Below, one piece after another: positions 1-7,126 of a DNA stretch of 11,919 nt. The stretch is taken from positions 1-11,919 of the forward strand of contig CAJOED010000039.1 in the NCBI GenBank assembly GCA_905233335.1, in the 5' to 3' direction. How positions within the stretch are numbered: the first letter of the stretch is position 1; the number at the start of each line of letters is the position of its first letter. The notes beneath the pieces are model-generated. The model ran no database searches. It saw only the letters and a list, made by a program, of their open reading frames with translations, and was not told the DNA's origin. This stretch comes from an uncultured Synergistales bacterium. Its GTDB lineage: Bacteria; Synergistota; Synergistia; Synergistales; Aminobacteriaceae. The position numbers and the translations under genes were made by a program.

Positions 1-324
1 CTGTTCGGGCACTAAGTACTTCAGGAGAGTATCCGACCACTTGAGAGCCGTAATGAGCTGTTCTCTGCTCCTGCGCAGGTGAAGCATGTCGTCCCTGATG
101 TCTATCTCGTTCACAAAGTACGTATGTCCTCGCTGCTTCTTCTTGAGGTAGAACGTCCCCCACTCGAACGGCTCTGTGTCGCCCATGCCCTGTCTGGCTG
201 TTACGCTGATTATGCCGTGTTCCTTCACAAAGAGGCGCATCCATAGATTATTTTCGCCGTATTCGCCGCGAGCAAGAGTTACGCCGGTAACTTCAAGGAA
301 ATGCTCATTGTAATACTCGAACAT
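1..324 (-). CDS. recO: RecO-like DNA repair/recombination mediator, N-terminal part (runs off the left edge)
   Basis: Reading leftward from an ATG at 324-322 gives 108 codons without a stop to the window edge, so the C-terminal part is missing. A strong Shine-Dalgarno AGGAGG (minus strand, 336-331) sits 6 bases before the ATG and fixes the start. The translation fits the RecO N-terminal OB-fold: an opening strand with the pattern TGVTLARGEYGENNLWMRLF, then KEHGIISVTARQG (residues 35-46), where RecO proteins carry a 'G-x-(I/V)-x-V-x-A-(K/R)-G' stretch, then an aromatic/basic strand near residues 54-72. RecO loads RecA onto SSB-coated single-stranded DNA together with RecR. The zinc-binding and C-terminal helical parts are outside the window, so the identification rests on the OB-fold alone. 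The gene is divergent from the methyltransferase gene at 392. Confidence 0.6.
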   Translation of the reverse strand, partial: MFEYYNEHFLEVTGVTLARGEYGENNLWMRLFVKEHGIISVTARQGMGDTEPFEWGTFYLKKKQRGHTYFVNEIDIRDDMLHLRRSREQLITALKWSDTLLKYLVPEQ

Positions 325-391
325 GAATAGCCTCCTGTAATCTTTGGAATGTGTGAATTATAACAAAAATTTTTCTGTTAATATATACATC
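325..391. promoter_or_regulatory. Short AT-rich divergent intergenic region between recO and the methyltransferase gene
   Basis: These 67 bases separate two divergently transcribed genes and must hold the start signals of both, or at least of the methyltransferase. The left end carries the recO ribosome site. The right part (356-391) is strongly AT-rich, with -10-like stretches TATAAC at 359-364 and TATATA at 382-387. Neither has a good -35 hexamer at 16-18 bases, so I do not assign a promoter. No clear Shine-Dalgarno precedes the ATG at 392. There is no sign of a C-box or of a controller-protein gene of the kind that regulates some restriction-modification systems. Confidence 0.3.
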
Positions 392-1579
392 ATGTACTCT
401 GTAGAAGAAGTAAAAGCTATCGGCAAAGAACGAACTCCTGAAAGTTTCATGAAGCTGTTAGAAATTTTCGGGAGCGATGTTCCTATTGACGTGAAAAGGG
501 AAGCAGTATCATCAATCGGGCGGCATAACGACAGCGAGAAGATTTTTGCGTTCATTACCCGCGAGGCATTCAACAGAAATAACCCGATGGAATTAATATA
601 TCAGATGTTCCGAACGTGCTTGTACAGGAGCAGGGACGACACTAGATTTTCGGAATTGCGGCAAAAGATTATGGCTTTCTATCATAATGAGAATATAGAG
701 AAAATGAACGCGTATTACGACTTCCGACAGCAGAGAGAAAAATTACAGCCCACGCGAAAACTCACACAGCCGCTGTTACTTGTGGGAGACTCCGCGCATA
801 CATTACGACAGCTTGACGACAACAGCATACAGTTAGTGTTCACCTCGCCGCCGTACTACAACGCAAGAGAGTATTCCGACTACACATCATACAGTGAGTA
901 CCTAGCGAGAATGGGCGAAATTTTTTGCGCTTGTCATCGTGTACTTGAGGACGGACGCTTCATGATTGTGAACGTTTCGCCGGTCATCACGAAAAGGCCC
1001 GGGCGTGAGTTCGAGAGCATAAGATACCCGATACATTACGACCTGCATAAAGTTCTGACGGACACGGGATATTATTTTATCGACGAAATTATATGGATAA
1101 AGCCGGAGCCTTCTGTGCCCGACAGAATAAGCGGTTACAAACAGACACGCAAGCCGTTATCGTACAAACCGAACTGCATAACAGAGAGCATCATGATTTA
1201 CCGCAAAAACTGTTCGTTCCTTCTTGACCGCAACATGAAGCAGTACGAAACTTACGACCGCCACGACGGAGAAGACATCGACACGTCTAACTGCTGGTAC
1301 ATTGCGCCGAAATACGACAAGAATCATCCCGCTGTTTTCCCGGAGGAATTATGCAGGAGAATTTTGCGCTATTATTCGTTCGAGGGTGATGCAGTGCTGG
1401 ATCCTTTTGCAGGTTCGGGGACGCTTGGCCGGGTCGCAAGGAGAATGGGACGTGTTCCCATAATGTGTGAAATGAATGAAGACTACGCAGAAATTATCGA
1501 CAGTGAGGAGCTGGGATATTATGACGTTCGGGGAAAAGACAACAGCAAGCACAGTCAACAAATTACTATGCGGCTGTGA
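392..1579 (+). CDS. Type II DNA methyltransferase, beta class, probably N4-cytosine (CfrBI-type partner)
   Basis: This is a 395-residue S-adenosylmethionine-dependent DNA methyltransferase. It protects host DNA from the endonuclease encoded next to it. The catalytic motif IV, TSPPYYN, lies at residues 151-157. The cofactor-binding motif I, DPFAGSGT, lies near the C-terminus at 337-344. Catalytic motif before cofactor motif is the beta-class order. TSPPY is most typical of N4-cytosine enzymes, though some N6-adenine enzymes share it. Residues 1-120 form a separate, helix-rich, HEAT-like region ahead of the catalytic core, probably for DNA or target contacts. A TTG at 344 would add 16 residues rich in N, K and F and has no ribosome site; I prefer the ATG at 392, also without a clear ribosome site. 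The 3' end overlaps the endonuclease gene by 59 bases in another frame. The family is certain; the methylated base and the CfrBI link are inferred. Confidence 0.85.
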   Translation: MYSVEEVKAIGKERTPESFMKLLEIFGSDVPIDVKREAVSSIGRHNDSEKIFAFITREAFNRNNPMELIYQMFRTCLYRSRDDTRFSELRQKIMAFYHNENIEKMNAYYDFRQQREKLQPTRKLTQPLLLVGDSAHTLRQLDDNSIQLVFTSPPYYNAREYSDYTSYSEYLARMGEIFCACHRVLEDGRFMIVNVSPVITKRPGREFESIRYPIHYDLHKVLTDTGYYFIDEIIWIKPEPSVPDRISGYKQTRKPLSYKPNCITESIMIYRKNCSFLLDRNMKQYETYDRHDGEDIDTSNCWYIAPKYDKNHPAVFPEELCRRILRYYSFEGDAVLDPFAGSGTLGRVARRMGRVPIMCEMNEDYAEIIDSEELGYYDVRGKDNSKHSQQITMRL

Positions 1580-2384
1580 TTATCGTGATGAGGTAGTGAA
1601 CGCGATTAATGCATTGTTCTTTGATTTCAGCATAAAGTTTTTCCGTGAGATTGTTGAAGCGAAATTTTACGGTCATGATATTAATATGAGCTGGTACAAA
1701 GAACACTTCATAGAGTCAGGGAACATTACGCCGGAAGACTCAGCGATATATGCAGGACTGAACAGAAAGACAATCACGAACATTTACGGCACTGCTTCAC
1801 GTGAAGTTGTCATCAACGCCGCAAAAAATAATTTCGAGTACTTACGGCATATTCTTTCCGAGCTTGAGAACGATTCACAGAATGACTTAGCAGTAACAAT
1901 AATTATCAGTCATAACGACATCAGCGTGAAATTATCTCTCACAGAAAGCCTCATAGTGATTAACGCGCTGGCCACGAAAAAATTACAGATACGGGGCGGG
2001 GCATGGAGCGCAATCGGAAAGAGTGTAGAGAAACCGCTGCTTGATGAGCTTTGCAGGAGGGCGGGAGTTCCGACGGGGAACATCGACAGGACATTCACGC
2101 GGGACAAAAATTTATCGTACGACAGAGAGACGGACTATAAACTCATCAGCAGGACGGGGAAAATCTATCGCGTTGAGGTGAAACTCATGGGCAGGGGTAA
2201 CCCTGAAAGTGCAGACGCTACTATAGCACGCGACACCGACATATTCATAGCGGACACATTGAGCGAACAGAACTGCGCACAGCTCACAGCACGCGGCATT
2301 GAGTACATTGCACTACGAGACAACAACAACATACTAGATGACTTCACTAACATTCTACGAAAACTCAACATACCCATAGTATAA
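1521..2384 (+). CDS. Type II restriction endonuclease, PD-(D/E)XK fold, CfrBI-like
   Basis: This 287-residue protein follows and overlaps the methyltransferase gene, the usual arrangement for a restriction partner. The nuclease core is readable: GGAWSAIGKSVEKPLL (159-174) supplies a helix with the conserved Glu170, then Asp205 in ETDY, a turn, and Glu219-Val-Lys221 in YRVEVKLMGRG. Together these form a D...ExK metal site. The GGAWSxxGKxxEKPLL block and the length match my recollection of the CfrBI family, which cuts CCWWGG and is paired with an N4-cytosine methyltransferase. I could not confirm this by a search. The start at 1521 is chosen because GAGGAG (1505-1510) lies 10 bases upstream. 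An ATG at 1476 in the same frame has no such support and lengthens the overlap. About 130 N-terminal residues are helical and probably recognise DNA. No regulator gene is present, so expression may depend on translational coupling to the methyltransferase. Confidence 0.72.
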   Translation: MTFGEKTTASTVNKLLCGCDYRDEVVNAINALFFDFSIKFFREIVEAKFYGHDINMSWYKEHFIESGNITPEDSAIYAGLNRKTITNIYGTASREVVINAAKNNFEYLRHILSELENDSQNDLAVTIIISHNDISVKLSLTESLIVINALATKKLQIRGGAWSAIGKSVEKPLLDELCRRAGVPTGNIDRTFTRDKNLSYDRETDYKLISRTGKIYRVEVKLMGRGNPESADATIARDTDIFIADTLSEQNCAQLTARGIEYIALRDNNNILDDFTNILRKLNIPIV

Positions 2385-2411
2385 TTGACTTATTCAACAA
2401 ATAAGAGGGGG
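2380..2411 (+). promoter_or_regulatory. Candidate promoter -10 box, small hairpin and ribosome site ahead of the HD-GYP regulator
   Basis: A perfect TATAAT at 2380-2385 overlaps the stop codon of the endonuclease gene. No good -35 hexamer is visible 16-18 bases upstream, so the promoter is only a candidate. It is followed by a perfect 6-base inverted repeat, CTTATT (2389-2394) and AATAAG (2400-2405), around a 5-base loop. The downstream arm touches the Shine-Dalgarno GAGGGGG (2405-2411), which lies 7 bases before the ATG at 2419. The stem has only one G:C pair and no T-run behind it, so it is not a terminator. Confidence 0.35.
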
Positions 2412-2418
2412 TAAAAAC

Positions 2419-3368
2419 ATGGCAGACATTAAGTATTGGATTGTTGTCGTTGATGATGATGTCGCAAATTTAATGATGGCCGGCAATGTCATGAGCAAGA
2501 ACGGTATGCGCGTAACTGCTTTGAAATCCGGGAAAGCCCTGCTCGAATACATCGAAACAAAAGAAATCCCGGATCTTTGTCTGCTTGATATAAAAATGCC
2601 GGATATGAATGGCTTTGATACCTTGAGGGCATTGCGAGCCAGCAAGAAAGGCCGTGAACTTCCCGTAGTATTCCTGACTGCCGACGAATCACAACAGGCT
2701 GAAACTGTCGGGCTTTCACTCGGAGCTATGGACTTCATCAAAAAACCTTTTGTGCCGGAAGTACTCGTCCTGCGCGCACGACACATTATCGACCTCGTAC
2801 GTCTCCAGAAAAATCTTGCACATGAAGTTGAGGTCAAGACAGAAGAAAACCACAAACTTTTCCTGCATGTTGTGTCTGCACTGGCGGCGGCGATTGACGC
2901 AAAAGACATCTACACGGGACATTCGGAACGCGTCGCGAAATATGCCAGGGGAATTGCTGAACGTTACGGCTGCAATGAGCACAGACAGAATAATATTTAC
3001 ATGATGGGACTCCTTCATGATGTCGGGAAAATCGGAGTGCCGGACTCAATCCTGCAGAAATCAGACAGCCTCACCGCCGAAGAGAACGAAAAACTCAAAG
3101 AACACCCCGTAATCGGCGCACAAATTCTCGCAAGCATAAAGGAAATGCCTTCACTGTCGCACGGGGCAAAATATCATCACGAACACTACGACGGAAGCGG
3201 CTATCCCGACGGCCTGAAGCTGTTGCTGACAGTTACGACGCAATGACCACCCGCGATAAACTTTCACCGAACGATGCCAGGAACGAAATCGCAAAGGGCA
3301 GAGGGACGTTGTTCGACCCGAAATTTGCGGACATAATGCTGAAATTGATCGACGAAGGCGCAATATAG
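2419..3368 (+). pseudogene. Response regulator with HD-GYP (cyclic-di-GMP phosphodiesterase) domain, broken by deletion and frameshift
   Basis: The first reading frame (2419-3246, 275 codons) encodes a receiver domain with acidic pocket Asp12-14, phosphoacceptor Asp57 in LLDIKMPD, Thr87 and Lys109. A linker helix and an HD-GYP domain follow: His168 in YTGHSERV, the His200-Asp201 pair in LLHDVGKIG, and HHEHYDGSGYPDG at 253-265. HD-GYP domains hydrolyse cyclic di-GMP. After GYPDGLK the frame yields a nonsense tail (LLLTVTTQ) and stops. From 3219, in another frame, the expected remainder resumes as AVADSYDAMT and continues to FDPKFADIMLKLIDEG, ending in TAG at 3366-3368. The roughly 11 residues normally found between GLK and AVAD are absent, so about 34 bases are missing, not a single base. 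About four residues of the RxY(R) segment after DAMT also appear to be missing. The receiver may still be made and accept phosphate, but the enzyme is probably dead. It lies 14 bases before the hybrid kinase gene, its likely partner. Confidence 0.8.
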
Positions 3369-3382
3369 AGTCAGTTCTCGCG

Positions 3383-5656
3383 ATGATTAACCGGTTCAGG
3401 GCAGTATGGCGGCTTCTCGGAATCTCTATTTACGATGACGACCACCGCCGAAAACAGAACTTGAGAACTATCTCATATCTTGCGGTAATTGCAGAAATAC
3501 CGTCGCTGTTCGGTGCTGTAACTTATTTCTTTACCCCGTTGAGGAGCTTTGCGGTGAGCTGTATGGTGTATGCTGTCTTCCAAGCTGTAATATTCTACTT
3601 GGCCGCAATAAAAAAAGACAGGAAACTATCAGCAAGTGTCGGCACTATTCTCGCACTCATAACCTGCACTAATATAGCTCTGTTCGCAAAAAACGGTTTC
3701 GCTGCACACTGGACTCTTCTTTTTCCGCTAGCTGTGTGTTATCTGTGCGGTGTGCGCATGGGCATATTGAGTTCCTGCTACATGACCGCACTATATATGC
3801 TGCTGTACTGGACTCCTCTGCGAGCAGTAATGGAGGATGTATACCCTCCGATATTCCTCGATCGTTTTCCGTTCCTGTATCTTATGGGTTCGCTCAATAC
3901 AGCCTACATTATGGTGGAGTATCACGTGAACATTCTGAATCAGCAGCAGTACGAGAAAAAACTTGAGGCCGCACGAGATGAAGCACGAGCCGCCAACCAC
4001 GCAAAGAGTGAATTTCTAGCGAGCATGTCCCACGAGATTCGGACACCGCTGAATGCTGTGCTGGGAATGAACACGATAATTTTGCGCGACTGTCAGCAGA
4101 TACGGGAGCTTCTGCAGGGAGACACGGAGAGCCTCAAGATTCTGGAAAGCATAATTTCTAGTGCAGGAGATATTGAGAACGCCGGAAATAATTTACTCTC
4201 ACTCATCAATCAAATTCTCGACTTCTCGAAAGTTGAAGCGGGGAAAATAGAACTCGTAGAAACACAATACAAATTAAGCTCCGTTCTGAATGATGTCAGC
4301 AGTATGGCAGCTATCAGAGCAAAATCGAAGGACATCGAGTTCAACGTCGACATTGACGAGAACTTACCTGATGTTTACTTCGGCGACGAAATGCGAATGA
4401 GGCTGATGATACAAAACCTACTGACTAATGCCGTGAAATATACTGACAATGGAAGCGTAAATTTTTCCGTCAGCAGCGAGAACACAAAAACCGTAAAGCC
4501 CGGTGATATTCTTCCGCTGAAAATTTTGGTGAGAGATACGGGCATAGGCATAAAATCAGAAGACATCGACAAAATTTTCCGGCGTTTTGAGCGCGTCAAC
4601 CTCGAACACAACAGCACCATAGAAGGCACTGGACTCGGACTCGCTATCGTTCAGTTACTCTGCGGCAAAATGGGAGGCAGCATTGACTTAGCGAGTAATT
4701 ACGGAAAAGGCTCCGTGTTCACGCTGACAATCCCGCAGAAAATAATTTCGTGTGAGCCGGTCGGAAATTTCCGGGAAAAGTTCGAGAAGAGTATCATCAA
4801 CAAGGGACACTATCACGAACTCTTCAAAGCACCCCTTGCGCATGTACTGATAGTTGACGACACGCATTTTAATCTTGTTGTTGCTATGGGACTGCTGAAA
4901 AAAACAGAAATCAAGATTGATACGGCTTCCGGCGGTGAAGAAGCTGTTACGCTGGCACATGAACATTCTTATGACCTTATACTCATGGATCAGCGTATGC
5001 CCGGTGTCGACGGAACAGAAGCCCTGCATCGCATTCGTGAGTTCGACGCAGATACTCCCGTAATATGTCTGACTGCCGACGCAATTTTGGGAGCAAGAGC
5101 ACGCTACATAGCTGAAGGCTTCACGGACTACCTCACGAAACCCATAGACAGCCGCGCACTTGAGAAAATGCTCCTGAAACACCTCCCGAAAGAAAAAATC
5201 ATCAGGGTACAGGAAGCAGAAGAGGACATTACGCAGGACGAAACCGACGACTTCACGCAACTTAGGGAGAACGGGATTCGCGTTGATGTCGGACTAAGGT
5301 ATTCGCAAAACGACAGGGCACTTTACCGCACCTTGCTGGGTGAATACGTCATGAGTTCCGGCGATAGAATTACGTCCATAAAGAAATTCTGTGCGTCAAA
5401 AAATTTTCAGCAGTACGGAATAGTCGTTCATGCCCTCAAGAGTTCGTCAAGGATGATAGGAGCGGCGGAACTTTCTGAAATATGCGCACGGCTTGAAGAG
5501 GCTTCCGACAACGGCGACACTGATACGATAGAGAGCAGGACTCCCGGTATGCTCGAACTGTACGAGAAAATCATCGGCGCGATTCGTTCTGCAATTGATA
5601 CCGAAAAACAGAATGACCCTGACGATGACATACTGGAATTTTTCCCCGAAACATAA
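3383..5656 (+). CDS. Membrane-bound hybrid sensor histidine kinase (HisKA-HATPase-REC-HPt)
   Basis: This 757-residue protein contains a whole phosphorelay. The N-terminal 180 residues hold about five or six hydrophobic segments (approximately 29-50, 56-76, 84-102, 108-123, 126-143, 163-179) with short loops, so sensing is likely within or at the membrane. A coiled linker follows, then HisKA with His217 in SMSHEIRTPLNAVLGM. The ATPase domain has the N-box (Asn345, Asn349), DTGIGI at 385-390 and GTGLGL at 415-420. The receiver (486-600) has Asp492-493, phosphoacceptor Asp536 in LILMDQRMPG, Thr564 and Lys586. The HPt domain has His683 in VVHALKSSSR. All catalytic residues are present and the frame is intact. 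There is no PAS domain. The HisKA hairpin seems about 14 residues longer than usual (around 235-262). No clear ribosome site precedes the ATG at 3383, so coupling to the upstream gene is likely. The expected target, the neighbouring HD-GYP regulator, is damaged. Confidence 0.93.
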   Translation: MINRFRAVWRLLGISIYDDDHRRKQNLRTISYLAVIAEIPSLFGAVTYFFTPLRSFAVSCMVYAVFQAVIFYLAAIKKDRKLSASVGTILALITCTNIALFAKNGFAAHWTLLFPLAVCYLCGVRMGILSSCYMTALYMLLYWTPLRAVMEDVYPPIFLDRFPFLYLMGSLNTAYIMVEYHVNILNQQQYEKKLEAARDEARAANHAKSEFLASMSHEIRTPLNAVLGMNTIILRDCQQIRELLQGDTESLKILESIISSAGDIENAGNNLLSLINQILDFSKVEAGKIELVETQYKLSSVLNDVSSMAAIRAKSKDIEFNVDIDENLPDVYFGDEMRMRLMIQNLLTNAVKYTDNGSVNFSVSSENTKTVKPGDILPLKILVRDTGIGIKSEDIDKIFRRFERVNLEHNSTIEGTGLGLAIVQLLCGKMGGSIDLASNYGKGSVFTLTIPQKIISCEPVGNFREKFEKSIINKGHYHELFKAPLAHVLIVDDTHFNLVVAMGLLKKTEIKIDTASGGEEAVTLAHEHSYDLILMDQRMPGVDGTEALHRIREFDADTPVICLTADAILGARARYIAEGFTDYLTKPIDSRALEKMLLKHLPKEKIIRVQEAEEDITQDETDDFTQLRENGIRVDVGLRYSQNDRALYRTLLGEYVMSSGDRITSIKKFCASKNFQQYGIVVHALKSSSRMIGAAELSEICARLEEASDNGDTDTIESRTPGMLELYEKIIGAIRSAIDTEKQNDPDDDILEFFPET

Positions 5657-5692
5657 ATTACCCGGCGAAAAAATTTTTTTCACTAATTACGA

Positions 5693-5738
5693 TATAATAC
5701 AAACATTCATTATTTGCAGTTACAATTTATGAGGGGAG
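5693..5738 (+). promoter_or_regulatory. Candidate promoter and ribosome site for the rnf operon
   Basis: The 94-base gap after the kinase gene holds a perfect TATAAT at 5693-5698. At 16-18 bases upstream there is only an A/T tract (A-run then T-run, 5668-5680), not a good TTGACA, so this may be an AT-rich UP-like element with a weak -35. The purine-rich GAGGGGAG at 5731-5738 is the likely ribosome site, 12 bases before the rnfC ATG. There is no GC-rich hairpin between the kinase and rnfC, so read-through from the kinase gene is possible. Confidence 0.45.
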
Positions 5739-5750
5739 TGTTATATCACT

Positions 5751-7121
5751 ATGAACTTGCCGACGTTTTTAGGTGGGGTACATCCGCCTGAAGGCAAAGC
5801 TCTCACGGAACATAAAGCCATCGAAATTTTGCGGCCTCAAACACCGTGTGAGTTCGTTTACCCGTTGTCCCAGCATATCGGCGCACCGTGTTCACCGCTC
5901 GTCAAGAAGGGCGATTCTGTTCTTGCAGGCCAGAAAATCGCTGACACTGAAGCGTTCGTATCTGCTCCGATATTCTCTGCTGTGTCAGGCACAGTGAAGG
6001 ACGTTGCTCCGCGCATGACCGTAGCAGGAAGCATTGAGCCGTGCATCATCATAGAGAGCGACGGAAAATACACACCAGCACCGTCATTACTTGACGAACT
6101 TGGGCACAAGCCGGAACCGTCAGAGTACGTGAAGCTGATTCGTTCTGCCGGCATTGTCGGACTTGGAGGCGCATGTTTCCCGACTCACGTCAAGTTATCG
6201 CCGCCGAAGGACAAACCCATTCACTGGGTAATCGTCAACGCTGCAGAGTGTGAGCCGTATTTATCCTGCGACAACAGGCTGATGATTGAGAGTCCCGACG
6301 AGATTATTCGCGGATTGGGCTATGTGCTTGAGATTTTCCCGGACGCAAAGGGAGTTATTGCTGTCGAGAACAACAAGCCCGAAGCAATCGCCACTCTCAC
6401 CGAACGCAACAAGAACTCAAAAATTACGGTTATGCCGCACAAAGTGAAATATCCTCAAGGGGCAGAGAAAATGCTCATATGGTCGGTAACAGGCCAGGAA
6501 GTTCCACTGGTGCCCGCACTGCCTGCTGATGTCGGATGCATTGTCCTCAATACGAGAACTACGTGGCAGATATGCAAGGCCATCGAGGAAGGTAGCCCCT
6601 TAACCGAGCGCGTAATTTCCGTAACAGGTGATGCGGTGAATGAGCCGAAAAACCTTCAAGTCCCGCTTGGCCTGTGCGTGAAAGAATTGGTGAATGCCTG
6701 CGGAGGTTTCAGTGATGAGCCGGTGAAGATTATTGCGGGAGGGCCGATGATGGGACTCGCTATGAGGTCTATTGATGTTCCCGTTGTGAAAGGTACTTCC
6801 GGCATTCTCGCTCTCACGAAAAAGACAGCATACACTGCGGAAGAAAGTTCATGCATTCGTTGCGGAAAATGTATAGAGGGCTGTCCGATGCACCTCAACC
6901 CGACACTGCTGGATCATGCTGTAAGGCGCAGGGACTACGGAACATTCGAGGCAAACAACGGAATGAACTGCATAGAGTGCGGCTGCTGTTCGTATAACTG
7001 TCCGGCTTCACGCTACCTCACACAGAGCTGTAAAGAAGGCAAAGTGTCAGTTGCGGCGGCAAGACGTAAAGCGGCGGCAGAAGCAAAGAAGAAAGCGGAA
7101 CAGAAAGCAGAGGCGAAATAG
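5751..7121 (+). CDS. rnfC: Ion-translocating ferredoxin:NAD+ oxidoreductase complex, subunit RnfC
   Basis: RnfC is the peripheral cytoplasmic subunit that carries FMN and exchanges electrons with NAD(H). The 456-residue protein starts with the typical GGVHPPEGK (8-16). A Gly-rich nucleotide-binding region contains GIVGLGGACFPTHVKL (134-149) and VNAAECEPYL (162-171). Two ferredoxin-type [4Fe-4S] motifs follow: Cys368-371-374-378 and Cys407-410-413-417. These clusters distinguish it from NqrA, the homologous subunit of the Na+-pumping quinone reductase. The protein ends in a charged Ala/Lys/Glu-rich tail (435-456), probably a helix; longer versions of such tails occur in some RnfC proteins. It is the first gene of an rnfCDGEAB operon, and rnfD starts 5 bases after its stop. 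Confidence 0.97.
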   Translation: MNLPTFLGGVHPPEGKALTEHKAIEILRPQTPCEFVYPLSQHIGAPCSPLVKKGDSVLAGQKIADTEAFVSAPIFSAVSGTVKDVAPRMTVAGSIEPCIIIESDGKYTPAPSLLDELGHKPEPSEYVKLIRSAGIVGLGGACFPTHVKLSPPKDKPIHWVIVNAAECEPYLSCDNRLMIESPDEIIRGLGYVLEIFPDAKGVIAVENNKPEAIATLTERNKNSKITVMPHKVKYPQGAEKMLIWSVTGQEVPLVPALPADVGCIVLNTRTTWQICKAIEEGSPLTERVISVTGDAVNEPKNLQVPLGLCVKELVNACGGFSDEPVKIIAGGPMMGLAMRSIDVPVVKGTSGILALTKKTAYTAEESSCIRCGKCIEGCPMHLNPTLLDHAVRRRDYGTFEANNGMNCIECGCCSYNCPASRYLTQSCKEGKVSVAAARRKAAAEAKKKAEQKAEAK

Positions 7122-7126
7122 TCAGC

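Noticed and set aside
344..391. TTG at 344 as the methyltransferase start
   Set aside because: It has no ribosome site and adds a low-complexity N/K/F-rich segment encoded by AT-rich intergenic-looking DNA; ATG 392 is more plausible.
2389..2405. Hairpin CTTATT/AATAAG as a terminator of the restriction genes
   Set aside because: The stem has one G:C pair and no following T-run; it could at most influence the ribosome site beside it.
2394..2909. Minus-strand open frame of 171 codons across the receiver domain
   Set aside because: It is antisense to the clear receiver domain and rich in Ser/Arg without any motif.
3205..3260. Programmed ribosomal frameshift in the HD-GYP gene
   Set aside because: There is no slippery heptamer, and a frameshift cannot restore the roughly 11 missing residues.
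4688..5260. Minus-strand open frame of 190 codons inside the kinase gene
   Set aside because: It is the antisense of conserved kinase and receiver coding sequence, with no ribosome site and an improbable amino acid composition.
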